A DNA stretch of 64,000 nucleotides. Origin: Hirschia sp964342355 (GTDB lineage: Bacteria > Pseudomonadota > Alphaproteobacteria > Caulobacterales > Hyphomonadaceae). Position numbers and translations under genes: made by a program. The notes under the pieces are model-generated. The model searched no databases. It saw nothing but the letters and a program-made list of their open reading frames with translations, and was not told the DNA's origin. Below, in pieces: positions 28,610 through 38,411 of this stretch; position 1 is the stretch's first letter, and each line of letters begins with the position of its first letter. The stretch lies in assembly GCA_964342355.1 (NCBI GenBank), contig CAYFFG010000010.1, positions 1-64,000 on the forward strand. The letters are read 5' to 3'.

Positions 28610-30463
28610 CTATGCCGTGCCTAGCCCGAAATACCAGCCTGCAATTGCTGAAAATGCCAGCCAGAGCAAAATAACCAGCGGAGTGCCAAATCTAACGAAA
28701 TCTTTGAACTGATAATGACCAGGGCCCATTACGAGCAGATTCGTCTGGTAAGCGATTGGCGTCGCAAACGCACAATTAGCAGCGTATATCACGCACAACA
28801 CAAAGGGAGCCGGATCTAAATTAAGCTGTTTTGCTGTCGCAATGGCAATCGGAGTGAAAATGATCGCTGTTGCTGAATTGGACAACACATTCGTGACGAT
28901 CGCGACCGTTATAAACATTGCAGAAAGGACAGCCAGCGGACCATAAGGCGCTGCTACGTTCACAGCCTGCTGTGCGATAAAGTCTGCCGCGCCCGTGGCT
29001 TCCAATGACGCGCCCATCGCTAAAGCTGCTCCGATAAGCAGGTAAATCTTCAGGTCCAACGCGCGTGCGGCCTGCCGTGGATTAAGACACCCTGTGGCGA
29101 TCATTGTCACGGCGCCTAACAAAGATGCATGTAGAATGTTCATAAAACCGGTTGCGGCAAGCAGGACAACACCGATCGCGATCGTACGCGCAACGACGGC
29201 TTTATTCAGGTCTGGCAGGTCGGTTCGTGACCAGTCTAAAAGTAACAGGTCTCGATCAGTGCGCATCTCGTCAAATGCTTCGGCCGTTCCGCAAAGCAAA
29301 AGCGTGTCACCTGATTCCAACCGTATTTCACCCAGGCGCGCGCGGATCATTCTCGACCGCCGCTGGACCCCGAGCACCACCGCATCGTGTAGGCGCGCAT
29401 AGCCCATCTGGTCGATTGTGCGGGAAATCAGGCGCGAGCCTGGCGCAACCACTGCTTCAGAAAGCGACAGTTGCGGGGGCTTGGCTGCGTCGTCACCATA
29501 GTTATCGAAATTGGATAGCCAGATAGACCGCAATAGTTTTGGCTTGCGAGACAGGACCTCTGTTAGCGCCTTGCGGGTTGCGGCGACGATGATGAGGTCG
29601 CCGGGTCGAAGCGTCAGATCTTCAAATGGCGGAAGAATGGTTTCATCGCCGCGTTGAACCATTCGAACGGTCATGTTTGGCAAATCTGGAAACATGCCGG
29701 CTACAGCTTGTTTTCCCGTCATTGGATGACCGTAAGTCACCTCAATCTGGGCGATGAATTGCTTGCCCGATCCGGAGTGCGCAATATCGCCCTCTGCTTC
29801 ACGGCTCGGAAGGAACATGGGCGCGCAGATCAGAATATATGTCAGGCCGACGCCTGCTAGCATCAACCCCATAGGGGCAAGTTCAAAAAAGCCAAGCTGT
29901 CGGCCTTCAAGCCTTAACAATGTCTCGGCGGCAAGGAGGTTGGTAGAAGACCCGATCAGGGTCGTCATTCCAGCCAGTACAGAGACAAAACTTAGCGGAA
30001 TAAGAAGTTTAGACGGCGCATTGCCCATACGTTGCGCAATTGCGCCCATAATGGGAAGAAACATCACGACGACAGGCGTGTTGTTGATGAACGCAGATGT
30101 GACAAATACTGCGAAGAATGCGCCCAGCAGTGTCAGGCGAGGGGCCGAATCATACGACTTCAGCAAGCGTTTTGACGGGCCATCAAGCGCGCCGGTCTGA
30201 AACATGCCTTGTCCGACAACAAGCAACGCCATGATGGTGATGAGCGCTGCGTTGCCAAATCCTTTTAGCAGGACCTCTGGCATGATTGGCTCGCCGTTCG
30301 CATCAACAGCAAATGGCATTGCGAATAATAATAGCAAACCTGTGACGATGCCCGCGGAAACCAGTTCCATGGACAGGTCTTCATACATGTACAGCACAAT
30401 GGCGACGATAACGACGCCCAAGCTGATCCACATTGTTAAAGTTGCTGCAATTTGGGCGACCAT
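28610..30463 (-). CDS. SLC13/DASS-type anion transporter with two RCK-C domains
   Basis: A 617-residue permease. About 10 membrane helices flank a soluble centre (about 220-390) containing two RCK-C (TrkA-C) domains: LRPGDLIIVAATRKAL and LESGDTLLLCGTAEAF are the paired conserved strands. The SNSATAIIFTPIA and NNTPVVVMFLP motifs mark the DASS/citrate-transporter fold. Relatives move sulfate, dicarboxylates or other anions; the substrate cannot be read from sequence. I prefer the ATG at 30463, since AGGG is 6 bases before it; one at 30469 lies too near the site. Confidence 0.92.
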   Translation of the reverse strand: MVAQIAATLTMWISLGVVIVAIVLYMYEDLSMELVSAGIVTGLLLLFAMPFAVDANGEPIMPEVLLKGFGNAALITIMALLVVGQGMFQTGALDGPSKRLLKSYDSAPRLTLLGAFFAVFVTSAFINNTPVVVMFLPIMGAIAQRMGNAPSKLLIPLSFVSVLAGMTTLIGSSTNLLAAETLLRLEGRQLGFFELAPMGLMLAGVGLTYILICAPMFLPSREAEGDIAHSGSGKQFIAQIEVTYGHPMTGKQAVAGMFPDLPNMTVRMVQRGDETILPPFEDLTLRPGDLIIVAATRKALTEVLSRKPKLLRSIWLSNFDNYGDDAAKPPQLSLSEAVVAPGSRLISRTIDQMGYARLHDAVVLGVQRRSRMIRARLGEIRLESGDTLLLCGTAEAFDEMRTDRDLLLLDWSRTDLPDLNKAVVARTIAIGVVLLAATGFMNILHASLLGAVTMIATGCLNPRQAARALDLKIYLLIGAALAMGASLEATGAADFIAQQAVNVAAPYGPLAVLSAMFITVAIVTNVLSNSATAIIFTPIAIATAKQLNLDPAPFVLCVIYAANCAFATPIAYQTNLLVMGPGHYQFKDFVRFGTPLVILLWLAFSAIAGWYFGLGTA

Positions 30464-30547
30464 ATCCATCCCTGACGAAGTCGGCTCTTATACTTTTGGC
30501 CGATGCTAAACGTCCATTAATAGAAAAGAACCTGCGGGGTCCATAGA

Positions 30548-31459
30548 TTAAAGTGAGTGGTCACCAGGCAATACTGGTGCTTCTCGCAGCAAAACGATAG
30601 AAATCCGGCGGTTACCTGGCAGGTCGGGGTCGTCAGGGTAAAGTGGCTCAGAACCGGCTTTCCCGGACACTTGGAAGACACGGGTAGGATCTAAACCAGA
30701 CGTTTCCAGAATACTGCGTGCGGCGTTGGCGCGGTCTGCGGACAATTCCCAGTTTGAGTAACCTTCGACACCTGTCGGCAGGTCGCCGGTGTGGCCAGAA
30801 ATGGTGATTCTATTGGGCAAGTTCATCACAACGTCAGAGACTGCTGAGATGATTTTCTCCGCACGCGGTAAAGGTTTTGCCGATGCGGCGGCGAACATGG
30901 CGCGCCCTTCTTGGTCGACAATCTGAATGCGTAAACCTTCAGGCGTGTTGTCGATTATGAGATGTTTAGACAGTTCAGCAAGGTCCGGCAGGTCCTGCAT
31001 TGCTTGGCGCAAGGACTGTTCTGCGCGCTCAAACTCCGCTTGTTCACGCATAGCGATCGCGCGCTCCATTGCGGACTTGGAAATTTCTTTAGGCTTGGAT
31101 TCTGCTTTTTTCTGCCCATCGCCAGTTTTTGAAGACGTCCGGCGCTTCGTTGCTGATTGCTGGCTTTCCGGCATTGGACGGCTGGCGCCGGATGCCCTTG
31201 CGCCATCGTCCTGGAAAGACGTGCCGCCTAACATACCATCAGACCCCTGGCGTGATTTAGAAACGCTTGCGGGCGCGAAATAGTCGGCGATACCGCGTTT
31301 TTGATCAGGAGAAGTCGTGTTGATCAGCCACATCAACAGGAAAAACGCCATCATCGCGGTCACAAAGTCAGCATAGGCCACTTTCCAGGCGCCGCCGTGG
31401 TGACCTCCGCCTGAGACCTTCTTCACCTTCTTGATGACGATTTGTTCGTTTCCGGCCAT
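30548..31459 (-). CDS. motB: Flagellar motor protein MotB
   Basis: Stator subunit of 303 residues. The N-terminus (VKKVSGGGHHGGAWKVAYADF) leads into a single helix containing the proton-binding aspartate in YADFVTAMMAFFLLMW. The OmpA-like peptidoglycan-binding domain is C-terminal (ISGHTGDLPTG, ELSADRANAAR, NRRISIVL). The ATG at 31459 is the MotB start; the frame open to 31531 adds residues unlike the family. No motA is adjacent. The organism should be motile at some stage. Confidence 0.95.
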   Translation of the reverse strand: MAGNEQIVIKKVKKVSGGGHHGGAWKVAYADFVTAMMAFFLLMWLINTTSPDQKRGIADYFAPASVSKSRQGSDGMLGGTSFQDDGARASGASRPMPESQQSATKRRTSSKTGDGQKKAESKPKEISKSAMERAIAMREQAEFERAEQSLRQAMQDLPDLAELSKHLIIDNTPEGLRIQIVDQEGRAMFAAASAKPLPRAEKIISAVSDVVMNLPNRITISGHTGDLPTGVEGYSNWELSADRANAARSILETSGLDPTRVFQVSGKAGSEPLYPDDPDLPGNRRISIVLLREAPVLPGDHSL

Positions 31460-31593
31460 GGTTTCTCGAATTCTTCCCTCATCTGCGATAGCGTGACGCC
31501 AAGAGCGGATTCTATTGCTTTGAAGATACAATGCGGAAAATGCGTAACCTGCGGGTTAACCCTGTTTAGTTTCAGCGCAATAAAGGGGAAGTT

Positions 31594-32472
31594 ATGGCTC
31601 GATGTGCGTTTTTAGGGCTCGGCGTTATGGGCGGCCCCATGGCGGGTTGGCTCGCGAAACAATCCCATACCGTGACTGTTTGGAACCGGACGCAAAAAAA
31701 AGCAGACATCTGGAAGGACGGTTATACGGGCGTTGTTGCGTCTGATCCTGGCGAAGCCGTACGCAGCGCGGATTTTGTGTTCATGTGTTTGGGCGATGAT
31801 CCGGACGTCGAGCGTGTTTTTGATCAAATGGAAGACGGGTTGGCAAAAGGCGCTATCGTCGTAGATCACACGACGGCTTCGCGGCAATTGGCTAAACAAT
31901 TGTCAGTACGCTGCTTAAAAAGGGGCGTCCATTTCATGGATGCTCCTGTATCGGGCGGTCAGGCCGGTGCTGAAAATGGAAAACTGACGGTCATGGCGGG
32001 AGGAGATAAAGACGTGTTTGCGCGCGCTTCTCCAGTTATGCAGGCGTATTCTGCGAACATGACATTGATTGGTCCTGTTGGTTCCGGGCAATTAGCAAAA
32101 AGCGTCAACCAAATCTGCATCGCGGGTGTCCTGCAGGGTTTGGCGGAAGGGCTTCATTTCGCCAAAAGAGCAGATTTGGATATTGAAGCGGTGCTTAAGG
32201 CTATTTCTGGCGGCGCTGCGCAGTCATGGCAGATGGATAATCGCGCCTCTTCAATGAACGAAGGTCAGTATGATTTCGGATTTGCCGTTGATTGGATGCG
32301 AAAAGATCTGCGGATCGCACTTGAAACAGCGCGTACAAATGGGGCCCAATTACCCCTAACGGCGTTGGTGGACCAGTTTTACGCAGACGTTCAATCGAAG
32401 GGAGGCAGTCGTTTAGACACCTCAAGTCTTTTGATGCGGCTGGAGACACAAACAAAAAACGGAGCGGAATAG
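31594..32472 (+). CDS. Beta-hydroxyacid dehydrogenase (HIBADH/glyoxylate reductase family)
   Basis: NAD(P)-dependent oxidoreductase of 292 residues. The Rossmann loop is GLGVMGGPMA near the N-terminus, the substrate-binding motif is MDAPVSGGQAGAENG, and the catalytic lysine lies in GSGQLAKSVNQ. Family members reduce or oxidise 3-hydroxyisobutyrate, tartronate semialdehyde or succinic semialdehyde. Its stop is directly followed by the ATG of pgl, so the two are coupled, suggesting a link to sugar acids (inference). Confidence 0.92.
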   Translation: MARCAFLGLGVMGGPMAGWLAKQSHTVTVWNRTQKKADIWKDGYTGVVASDPGEAVRSADFVFMCLGDDPDVERVFDQMEDGLAKGAIVVDHTTASRQLAKQLSVRCLKRGVHFMDAPVSGGQAGAENGKLTVMAGGDKDVFARASPVMQAYSANMTLIGPVGSGQLAKSVNQICIAGVLQGLAEGLHFAKRADLDIEAVLKAISGGAAQSWQMDNRASSMNEGQYDFGFAVDWMRKDLRIALETARTNGAQLPLTALVDQFYADVQSKGGSRLDTSSLLMRLETQTKNGAE

Positions 32473-33165
32473 ATGACATTTCTTGTAAGCAGTTCACGCG
32501 CGGCGCTGGCGACAACAGCGTGTGAGATGATTACGCAGAAATTGTCGGACGCGCTGCAGAGCAAGGGGAGAGCCAGCCTGATGTGTTCTGGCGGGTCAAC
32601 GCCAGGACCCGTTTATCAAAATCTCTCTGAGAAACAGCTAGATTGGGAAAAGGTCACGGTCGGATTAGCTGATGAGCGTTGGGTCGAGCCCAACAGTGAA
32701 TTTTCCAATGAACGGCTTTTGCGCGAAACGCTTTTGCAGGCCAATGCGCGAACTGCGCGGTTTTTGCCAATGAAAACGGACGCAATCACAGCAGTTGAAG
32801 CGGTTGCTGATGTGGATATGGCCTATCAGTCATTCTCTTTGCCCATTGATGTCATGGTGTTGGGCATGGGAAATGACGGTCACAGCCTCTCCTGGTTTCC
32901 TGGCGCGGCTGGACTGGATCAGGCCATTGATTTGGCAAACGAATCTATGGTGGCGGCCATAAAAGCAGCGCCCTCAAATGTTACAGGCGTTCATACCGAG
33001 CGCATGACATTGACCCGAAAAGCGGTTGAGAACACCAGTTTAGTGCTGCTTTTGATGACCGGCGAAGAAAAGCGGAAAGTATATGAGGATGGCGATTCGC
33101 AATTGCCAATACGTACAGTTCAAGACGCCGCACAGTCTCGTTTGACTGTTTTATGGGCAGAATAA
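32473..33165 (+). CDS. pgl: 6-phosphogluconolactonase
   Basis: Second enzyme of the oxidative pentose phosphate and Entner-Doudoroff routes; hydrolyses 6-phosphogluconolactone. The 230 residues include CSGGSTPGPVY (phosphate binding), LADERWVEPNSEFSNERLL and GMGNDGHSLSWFPGA, which are the family signatures (the usual glutamate before DGH is asparagine here). zwf and edd are not adjacent, which is unusual; instead it is coupled to a hydroxyacid dehydrogenase gene. Confidence 0.93.
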   Translation: MTFLVSSSRAALATTACEMITQKLSDALQSKGRASLMCSGGSTPGPVYQNLSEKQLDWEKVTVGLADERWVEPNSEFSNERLLRETLLQANARTARFLPMKTDAITAVEAVADVDMAYQSFSLPIDVMVLGMGNDGHSLSWFPGAAGLDQAIDLANESMVAAIKAAPSNVTGVHTERMTLTRKAVENTSLVLLLMTGEEKRKVYEDGDSQLPIRTVQDAAQSRLTVLWAE

Positions 33166-33567
33166 CAAGCACAAACCTCATAAAAAGACGCTTAAAAGAA
33201 ATAGCAGTTTGTTACGCTGTTTTTATTAGATCGTAGAGAGATCTAGTGGACCATCTTATTTGAAATAAATGGTGCAGTTTTATCGCGCTGAAATTCGACC
33301 AAAAGACAATTCGTCAAGGATGAATACATCAAGCTGTTTGATCACATCCTTGTAACATATGCTTTTTGAGGGTTTCCGGTTCGTTAATAAAAACCGATCA
33401 TTCTTTAAAGATAAAGTGAGTCAGAGCGCGTGACGTAATGTCCATAATGGTTCGACGACTAAATACAGGCCTGCAAAATGGCCCCCAAAATCAGCGTCCC
33501 ACAACTGACGTTCTAACCCACATCTGCGCAAAAAACCTAAGAGTGCGATCTGAAGGAGCGACTTCCC
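33166..33567. other. 400-base leader upstream of prkA
   Basis: AT-rich region without a convincing gene. It contains two imperfect inverted repeats: TAGATC/GATCTA at 33227-33245 and ACCATCTTATTT/AAATAAATGGT at 33250-33273 (one bulged base), the latter followed by GCAGTTTT, a possible weak terminator for pgl. I find no clear sigma-54 or EcfG-type (GGAAC...CGTT) promoter. GAAGGAG precedes the prkA ATG. A minus-strand open frame at 33421-33852 is a shadow of prkA. Confidence 0.5.
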
Positions 33568-35505
33568 ATGAGTGAATTTTTTGATTCCTATACACGCGCC
33601 TTTGAAGCTCGACGTGAAACTGTCATGAGTCTTCAAGAGTATCTTGAAGGGTGTAAGGAAGACCCGCTGATGTTTGCTGGTCCGCATGAAAGACTGCTGG
33701 CGGCCATCGGTGAGCCGGAAATGGTGGATACGGCGAAAGATCCGCGTTTGAGCAGGATACACATGAACCGAACTGTTCGCGTTTATCCGGCGTTCAAAGA
33801 ATTCTACGGCATGGAAGAAACAATCGAGCGGATCGTCGCTTTTTTCCGGCAAGGCGCGCAGGGGTTAGAAGAACGCAAACAGATTCTCTATCTCTTGGGA
33901 CCTGTTGGTGGCGGTAAATCTTCGCTGGCCGAGCGCGTAAAAGCGCTTATGGAAAACGAACCGATTTATGTGTTGAAGGCCGGTAATGATCTAAGTCCGG
34001 TTTTTGAAAGCCCGCTCGGTCTGTTTAACCCAGACACACATGGCGAAGCGCTTTTAAACGATTATGGCATTCCCACACGCCGCATCACAGGTTTGATGAG
34101 TCCCTGGGCGCTCAAACGTCTGGATGAATTTGGCGGTGATATTACAAAATTCAAAGTCGCAAAAGTTTTGCCTTCACGTCTGCGCCAAGTTGGTATCGCC
34201 AAGACAGAGCCTGGTGATGAGAATAATCAGGATGTGTCTTCTCTGGTGGGTAAAGTTGATATTCGCCAACTTGAATTTCACTCTCAGGACGACCCGGCTG
34301 CTTATTCCTACTCAGGTGGGTTAAACCGCGCCAATCAGGGTGTGCTTGAATTTGTTGAGATGTTCAAAGCTCCAATCAAGATGCTGCACCCGCTGCTGAC
34401 GGCGACACAGGAAGGCAATTATGTTGGGTCGGAAAATATCGGCGCCATTCCCTACACCGGCATTATCATGGCGCACTCTAATGAGAGCGAATGGCGTTCC
34501 TTTAAGAACAACAAGACCAATGAAGCCTTTATTGACCGTATCTATGTCATCAAGGTGCCGTACTGCCTGCGCGTAGAAGAAGAAGTCAAAATCTACGAGA
34601 AGCTTGTTTCAAGTTCTGAATTGTCAGATGCGCCATGTGCGCCAGGCACGTTGGACATGCTGGCTCAGTTTTCAGTGTTGTCTCGTCTGAAGGAGCACGA
34701 AAACTCCAACCGCTACGCAAAAATGCGCGTCTACAACGGTGAGAGTTTGAAAGAGGTCGATCCAAAGGCGCGAACGCTTCAGGAATATAAAGACGCTGCC
34801 GGCGTAGACGAGGGTATGGAAGGCATCTCCACGCGTTTTGCTTTCAAAGCGCTATCTGCAACATTCAACCACGACACAGAAGAAGTTGCAGCTGACCCCG
34901 TCCACCTCATGTATGTTCTTGAACAGGCGATCAAGCGTGAGCAATTCCCAGATGACACAGAAGCTGAATACCTTGAATATATCAAAGGTGAATTAGCGCC
35001 GCGTTATGCTGAATTTATCGGGAACGAAATTCAGAAAGCCTATCTGGAAAGCTATCACGATTATGGTCAGAACCTTTTCGACCGCTATGTCGATTACGCC
35101 GACGCCTGGATTGAAGATCAGGACTTTAAAGACCCTGATACAGGCCAGCTCTTAAACCGTGAATTGTTGAACCAGGAACTTTCCAAAATCGAAAAGCCTG
35201 CGGGCATAGCTAACCCGAAAGACTTCCGTAATGAGGTTGTCAAATTCGCTCTGCGGTCCCGTGCGAACAATCAGGGCGATAACCCATCCTGGACGTCATA
35301 CGAAAAAATCCGCGAAGTCATCGAACGTCGCATGTTCTCACAGGTGGAGGACCTTCTGCCAGTCATCTCGTTTGGATCAAAGAAAGATTCAGACAGTGAG
35401 AAAAAACACGATGAGTTTGTAAACCGTATGGTCGATCGCGGATACACTGACCGTCAGGTTCGGCGTCTGGTTGAGTGGTACATGCGCGTTAGACAGGCGG
35501 GGTAG
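33568..35505 (+). CDS. prkA: PrkA family AAA+ protein (serine protein kinase / protease-like)
   Basis: A 645-residue cytoplasmic AAA ATPase with a Walker A loop GPVGGGKSS at 111-119 and the C-terminal PrkA domain. Members were described as serine kinases, and later as Lon-like proteases in Bacillus; which activity applies here is open. It is first in the conserved triplet prkA-yeaH-spoVR. In enterobacteria this set is induced by nitrogen starvation and stationary phase. The next gene starts 6 bases later. Confidence 0.96.
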   Translation: MSEFFDSYTRAFEARRETVMSLQEYLEGCKEDPLMFAGPHERLLAAIGEPEMVDTAKDPRLSRIHMNRTVRVYPAFKEFYGMEETIERIVAFFRQGAQGLEERKQILYLLGPVGGGKSSLAERVKALMENEPIYVLKAGNDLSPVFESPLGLFNPDTHGEALLNDYGIPTRRITGLMSPWALKRLDEFGGDITKFKVAKVLPSRLRQVGIAKTEPGDENNQDVSSLVGKVDIRQLEFHSQDDPAAYSYSGGLNRANQGVLEFVEMFKAPIKMLHPLLTATQEGNYVGSENIGAIPYTGIIMAHSNESEWRSFKNNKTNEAFIDRIYVIKVPYCLRVEEEVKIYEKLVSSSELSDAPCAPGTLDMLAQFSVLSRLKEHENSNRYAKMRVYNGESLKEVDPKARTLQEYKDAAGVDEGMEGISTRFAFKALSATFNHDTEEVAADPVHLMYVLEQAIKREQFPDDTEAEYLEYIKGELAPRYAEFIGNEIQKAYLESYHDYGQNLFDRYVDYADAWIEDQDFKDPDTGQLLNRELLNQELSKIEKPAGIANPKDFRNEVVKFALRSRANNQGDNPSWTSYEKIREVIERRMFSQVEDLLPVISFGSKKDSDSEKKHDEFVNRMVDRGYTDRQVRRLVEWYMRVRQAG

Positions 35506-35511
35506 TGGCTC

Positions 35512-36819
35512 ATGCACATTATTGACCGGCGACGTGATCAGGGCGGGAAAAGCCTGACCAACCGTCAGCGTTTTATGCGACGCGCTAAGGCGATCGTTAA
35601 AAAGGCGGTCAACGAAGCGGCGTCCAAACGGTCGATCAAGGATATCGGCAAGGGAGGGAACATCACTGTTCCCTCAGACGGCGTGCATGAACCTTCGTTA
35701 CGCAAAGGCCGTGATGGCGGAAAACGCGAGCGTGTTCTGCCAGGTAACCAGGACTATCTGGAAGGCGACACAATTCCCCGCCCTGAAGAGGGCGGCGGAA
35801 GAGGATCTAAGGCGTCTGATTCAGGTGAGGGTGAAGATGACTATTCTTTTGCGCTCTCAAATGATGAATTCCTTGAATTGTTTCTGGAGGATTTGGAGTT
35901 ACCGGACCTGGCAAAGCGTCAGGTTATGGGCGTTGAAGAAGTCATTCCTCAACGCGCGGGCTTTCAGTCGTCAGGATCGCCTGCACAATTAGCGGTTACG
36001 CGTACAATGCGTAACTCCATGTCTCGCCGTATCGCTCTGCGTCGTCCGCGGCTCTGCGAGGTAGAGGCCGCAGAAGAGTTGGTCGCGCGTTTGACTGGAA
36101 AAGAAGGCGCCGAACACGATCTAAAGGATGCAGAAGAGTCTTTGGCGCGGATCAAGCGCAAGATGAAAATCGTACCGTTTATTGATCCGCTTGATGTGCG
36201 TTTCAGGCGATATGAGGGGGTGCCGCAACCCATAGCGCGCGCTGTCATGTTCTGTTTGATGGACGTGTCCGGCTCTATGGACGAACACAATAAGGATTTG
36301 GCGAAACGCTTTTATTCCTTGCTCTACCTGTTTTTGAAAACGCGCTATTCCCGCGTGGAAGTCGTTTTCATCCGCCACACGCATGAAGCAAAAGAAGTGG
36401 ACGAAGAAACCTTCTTTTATAGCCGTGAAAGCGGTGGAACGGTGGTCTCAACAGCGTTGGAAGAAATGCTGACAGTCGTGCGTGATCGGTATCCGGCTGA
36501 CCAATGGAACATCTATGCGGCCCAAGCGTCTGATGGCGATAATCTGCCATCAGACAATCTTAGAACCATCTCTATGCTGCAAGAGACCATTCTGCCGCTG
36601 TGTCAGTATTATGCCTACTTAGAGGTGGGCAACGAAGAAAATACCGGTTTCCGCATGTCTTCTGACGATGAAACCGGATTGTGGCGCGCTTACGAACATT
36701 TACAAAAATCTGGCGGTGATATTGCTATGCGCCAGGTCAAGCATCGCCGTGATATTTTCCCAGTCTTCCGCGATCTCTTCCGCAAGCGGTCTGAGGTGGC
36801 GGAGAAAACAACGGGATAA
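35512..36819 (+). CDS. yeaH: YeaH/YhbH family protein (DUF444, von Willebrand A-like)
   Basis: A 435-residue protein. The basic N-terminus is followed by an acidic segment and a C-terminal vWA-like domain with a MIDAS motif DVSGSMD at 251-257, expected to bind a divalent metal. The family always accompanies PrkA and SpoVR homologues and may be a partner or substrate adaptor of PrkA (inference). GTGG lies near the start, and the stop is 5 bases before spoVR. Confidence 0.94.
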   Translation: MHIIDRRRDQGGKSLTNRQRFMRRAKAIVKKAVNEAASKRSIKDIGKGGNITVPSDGVHEPSLRKGRDGGKRERVLPGNQDYLEGDTIPRPEEGGGRGSKASDSGEGEDDYSFALSNDEFLELFLEDLELPDLAKRQVMGVEEVIPQRAGFQSSGSPAQLAVTRTMRNSMSRRIALRRPRLCEVEAAEELVARLTGKEGAEHDLKDAEESLARIKRKMKIVPFIDPLDVRFRRYEGVPQPIARAVMFCLMDVSGSMDEHNKDLAKRFYSLLYLFLKTRYSRVEVVFIRHTHEAKEVDEETFFYSRESGGTVVSTALEEMLTVVRDRYPADQWNIYAAQASDGDNLPSDNLRTISMLQETILPLCQYYAYLEVGNEENTGFRMSSDDETGLWRAYEHLQKSGGDIAMRQVKHRRDIFPVFRDLFRKRSEVAEKTTG

Positions 36820-36824
36820 CACAC

Positions 36825-38402
36825 ATGAATACCCGCAAGAATTCAGCGTCTCACGTCAGAGCTCCCAAAAAGCCAAAGAATGGCTTGATGTTTGAGGGGC
36901 CTGATTGGGACTTTACCCTGATAGACCGCATATTTGATGAGTGCGGAAAGATCGCGATCGGTGAGATGGGGTTAGATCCCTACCGTAGTCAGATCGAAGT
37001 GATTACATCCGAACAAATGCTGGACGCTTATGCCTCCACTGGCATGCCGCTTTTTTATCATCACTGGTCGTTCGGAAAACACTACGCGTACAATGAAGCC
37101 ATGTATCGTAAGGGCTATCAGGGGTTAGCCTATGAGATCGTGATCAATTCTGATCCCTGTGTCTGTTACATTATGGAGGAAAACTCCGCGACGATGCAGA
37201 CGCTGGTGATTGCGCACGCAGCTTTTGGCCATTCCCACTTTTTCAAGAACAATTATGTCTTCCAGCAGTGGACTGATGCTGATGGCATTATGGACTATCT
37301 ATCCTTTGCCAAGTCATACATTGCACGCTGCGAGGACCGTTATGGTCAGGCTGCGGTGGAGCGCGTCATAGACGCTGCCCACGCGCTTCAGTCTCACGGC
37401 ATTCATCGTTATCCGCGTAAGCGCAAACTCAATCTGCGGATGGAGCAGGAAAGAGAGAAAGTGCGTCGCGAACACGGTGAAGCGTTGTTCAATGACTTAT
37501 GGCGGACTGTTCCGGAGGGCGCGAAGGCGAAAAAGAAGAAAGATCCAAATATCGCGCGTCAGCGGGCATTGCTGGGTCTGCCGGAAGAAAACATTCTTTA
37601 TTTCCTCGAAAAGACAGCGCCTCGCATGGCGCCATGGCAACGTGAGATATTGCGGATTGTACGCCTGATCGCTCAGTATTTTTATCCGCAACGTCAGACG
37701 AAAATGATGAATGAGGGCTGCGCCACCTATTCACATCATCGCATTATGACGCGTTTGCATGAAAAGGGATTAATCTCGGACGGATCATTCCTTGAGTTTC
37801 TCCACTCGCATTCCAGTGTCGTCATGCAGCCGGGTTATTCAGACCCAAGGTTCAATGGCATCAATCCATATGCGCTTGGTTTTGCCATGTGTGAGGACAT
37901 TGAACGTATCTGTACAAATCCAACGCATGAGGACTTGGAAGTCTTCCCTGATATCGCTGGCAAGGGAAACCATTTCGATGTTCTTAGAGATGTGTGGGCG
38001 AATTTCCGGGACGAGAGTTTCGTCCTTCAGTATTTGTCGCCGCACCTCATTCGTAAACTTGGTCTCTTCCACATTGTTGATGATGCGGAAGAAAAGAGCA
38101 TAGTTGTCTCTGCTATCCATAATGAGCGAGGATATGCGCGAGTGCGTAAGGCATTGTCACGTCAATATGATGTCGCGCGGGCTGATGCAGACATTCAGGT
38201 GACAGACGTTGATCTGGATGGTGACCGTCGGCTTCACCTAAAACACTTCGTAGTTGATGGCGTATTATTAGATGACGACGACACTTGGCGTGTCCTCCGT
38301 CATCTTTCCAATCTCTGGGGCTACCCGATTGTTCTTCAGGAAGTTGAGGGAGACCTCGTTCTGGAAGAATACGACATCGAACCAGATGAGCCATTTATGT
38401 AA
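36825..38402 (+). CDS. spoVR: SpoVR family protein (YcgB-like)
   Basis: A 525-residue cytoplasmic protein of the SpoVR/YcgB family, named for a Bacillus spore-cortex gene but widespread in non-sporulating bacteria. Conserved parts seen: GPDWDFTLIDRIFDECGKIAI at the start, MPLFYHHWSFGKHY, AHAAFGHSHFFKNN and NEGCATYSHHRIM. The cluster of histidines suggests a metal site (inference). Third gene of the prkA-yeaH-spoVR operon; it converges on hemB with 9 bases between stops. Confidence 0.95.
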   Translation: MNTRKNSASHVRAPKKPKNGLMFEGPDWDFTLIDRIFDECGKIAIGEMGLDPYRSQIEVITSEQMLDAYASTGMPLFYHHWSFGKHYAYNEAMYRKGYQGLAYEIVINSDPCVCYIMEENSATMQTLVIAHAAFGHSHFFKNNYVFQQWTDADGIMDYLSFAKSYIARCEDRYGQAAVERVIDAAHALQSHGIHRYPRKRKLNLRMEQEREKVRREHGEALFNDLWRTVPEGAKAKKKKDPNIARQRALLGLPEENILYFLEKTAPRMAPWQREILRIVRLIAQYFYPQRQTKMMNEGCATYSHHRIMTRLHEKGLISDGSFLEFLHSHSSVVMQPGYSDPRFNGINPYALGFAMCEDIERICTNPTHEDLEVFPDIAGKGNHFDVLRDVWANFRDESFVLQYLSPHLIRKLGLFHIVDDAEEKSIVVSAIHNERGYARVRKALSRQYDVARADADIQVTDVDLDGDRRLHLKHFVVDGVLLDDDDTWRVLRHLSNLWGYPIVLQEVEGDLVLEEYDIEPDEPFM

Positions 38403-38411
38403 TCTGCAGAT

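Noticed and set aside
33421..33852. Minus-strand frame of 143 codons overlapping the prkA start.
   Set aside because: Antisense to well-conserved prkA codons; no family pattern and no ribosome site.
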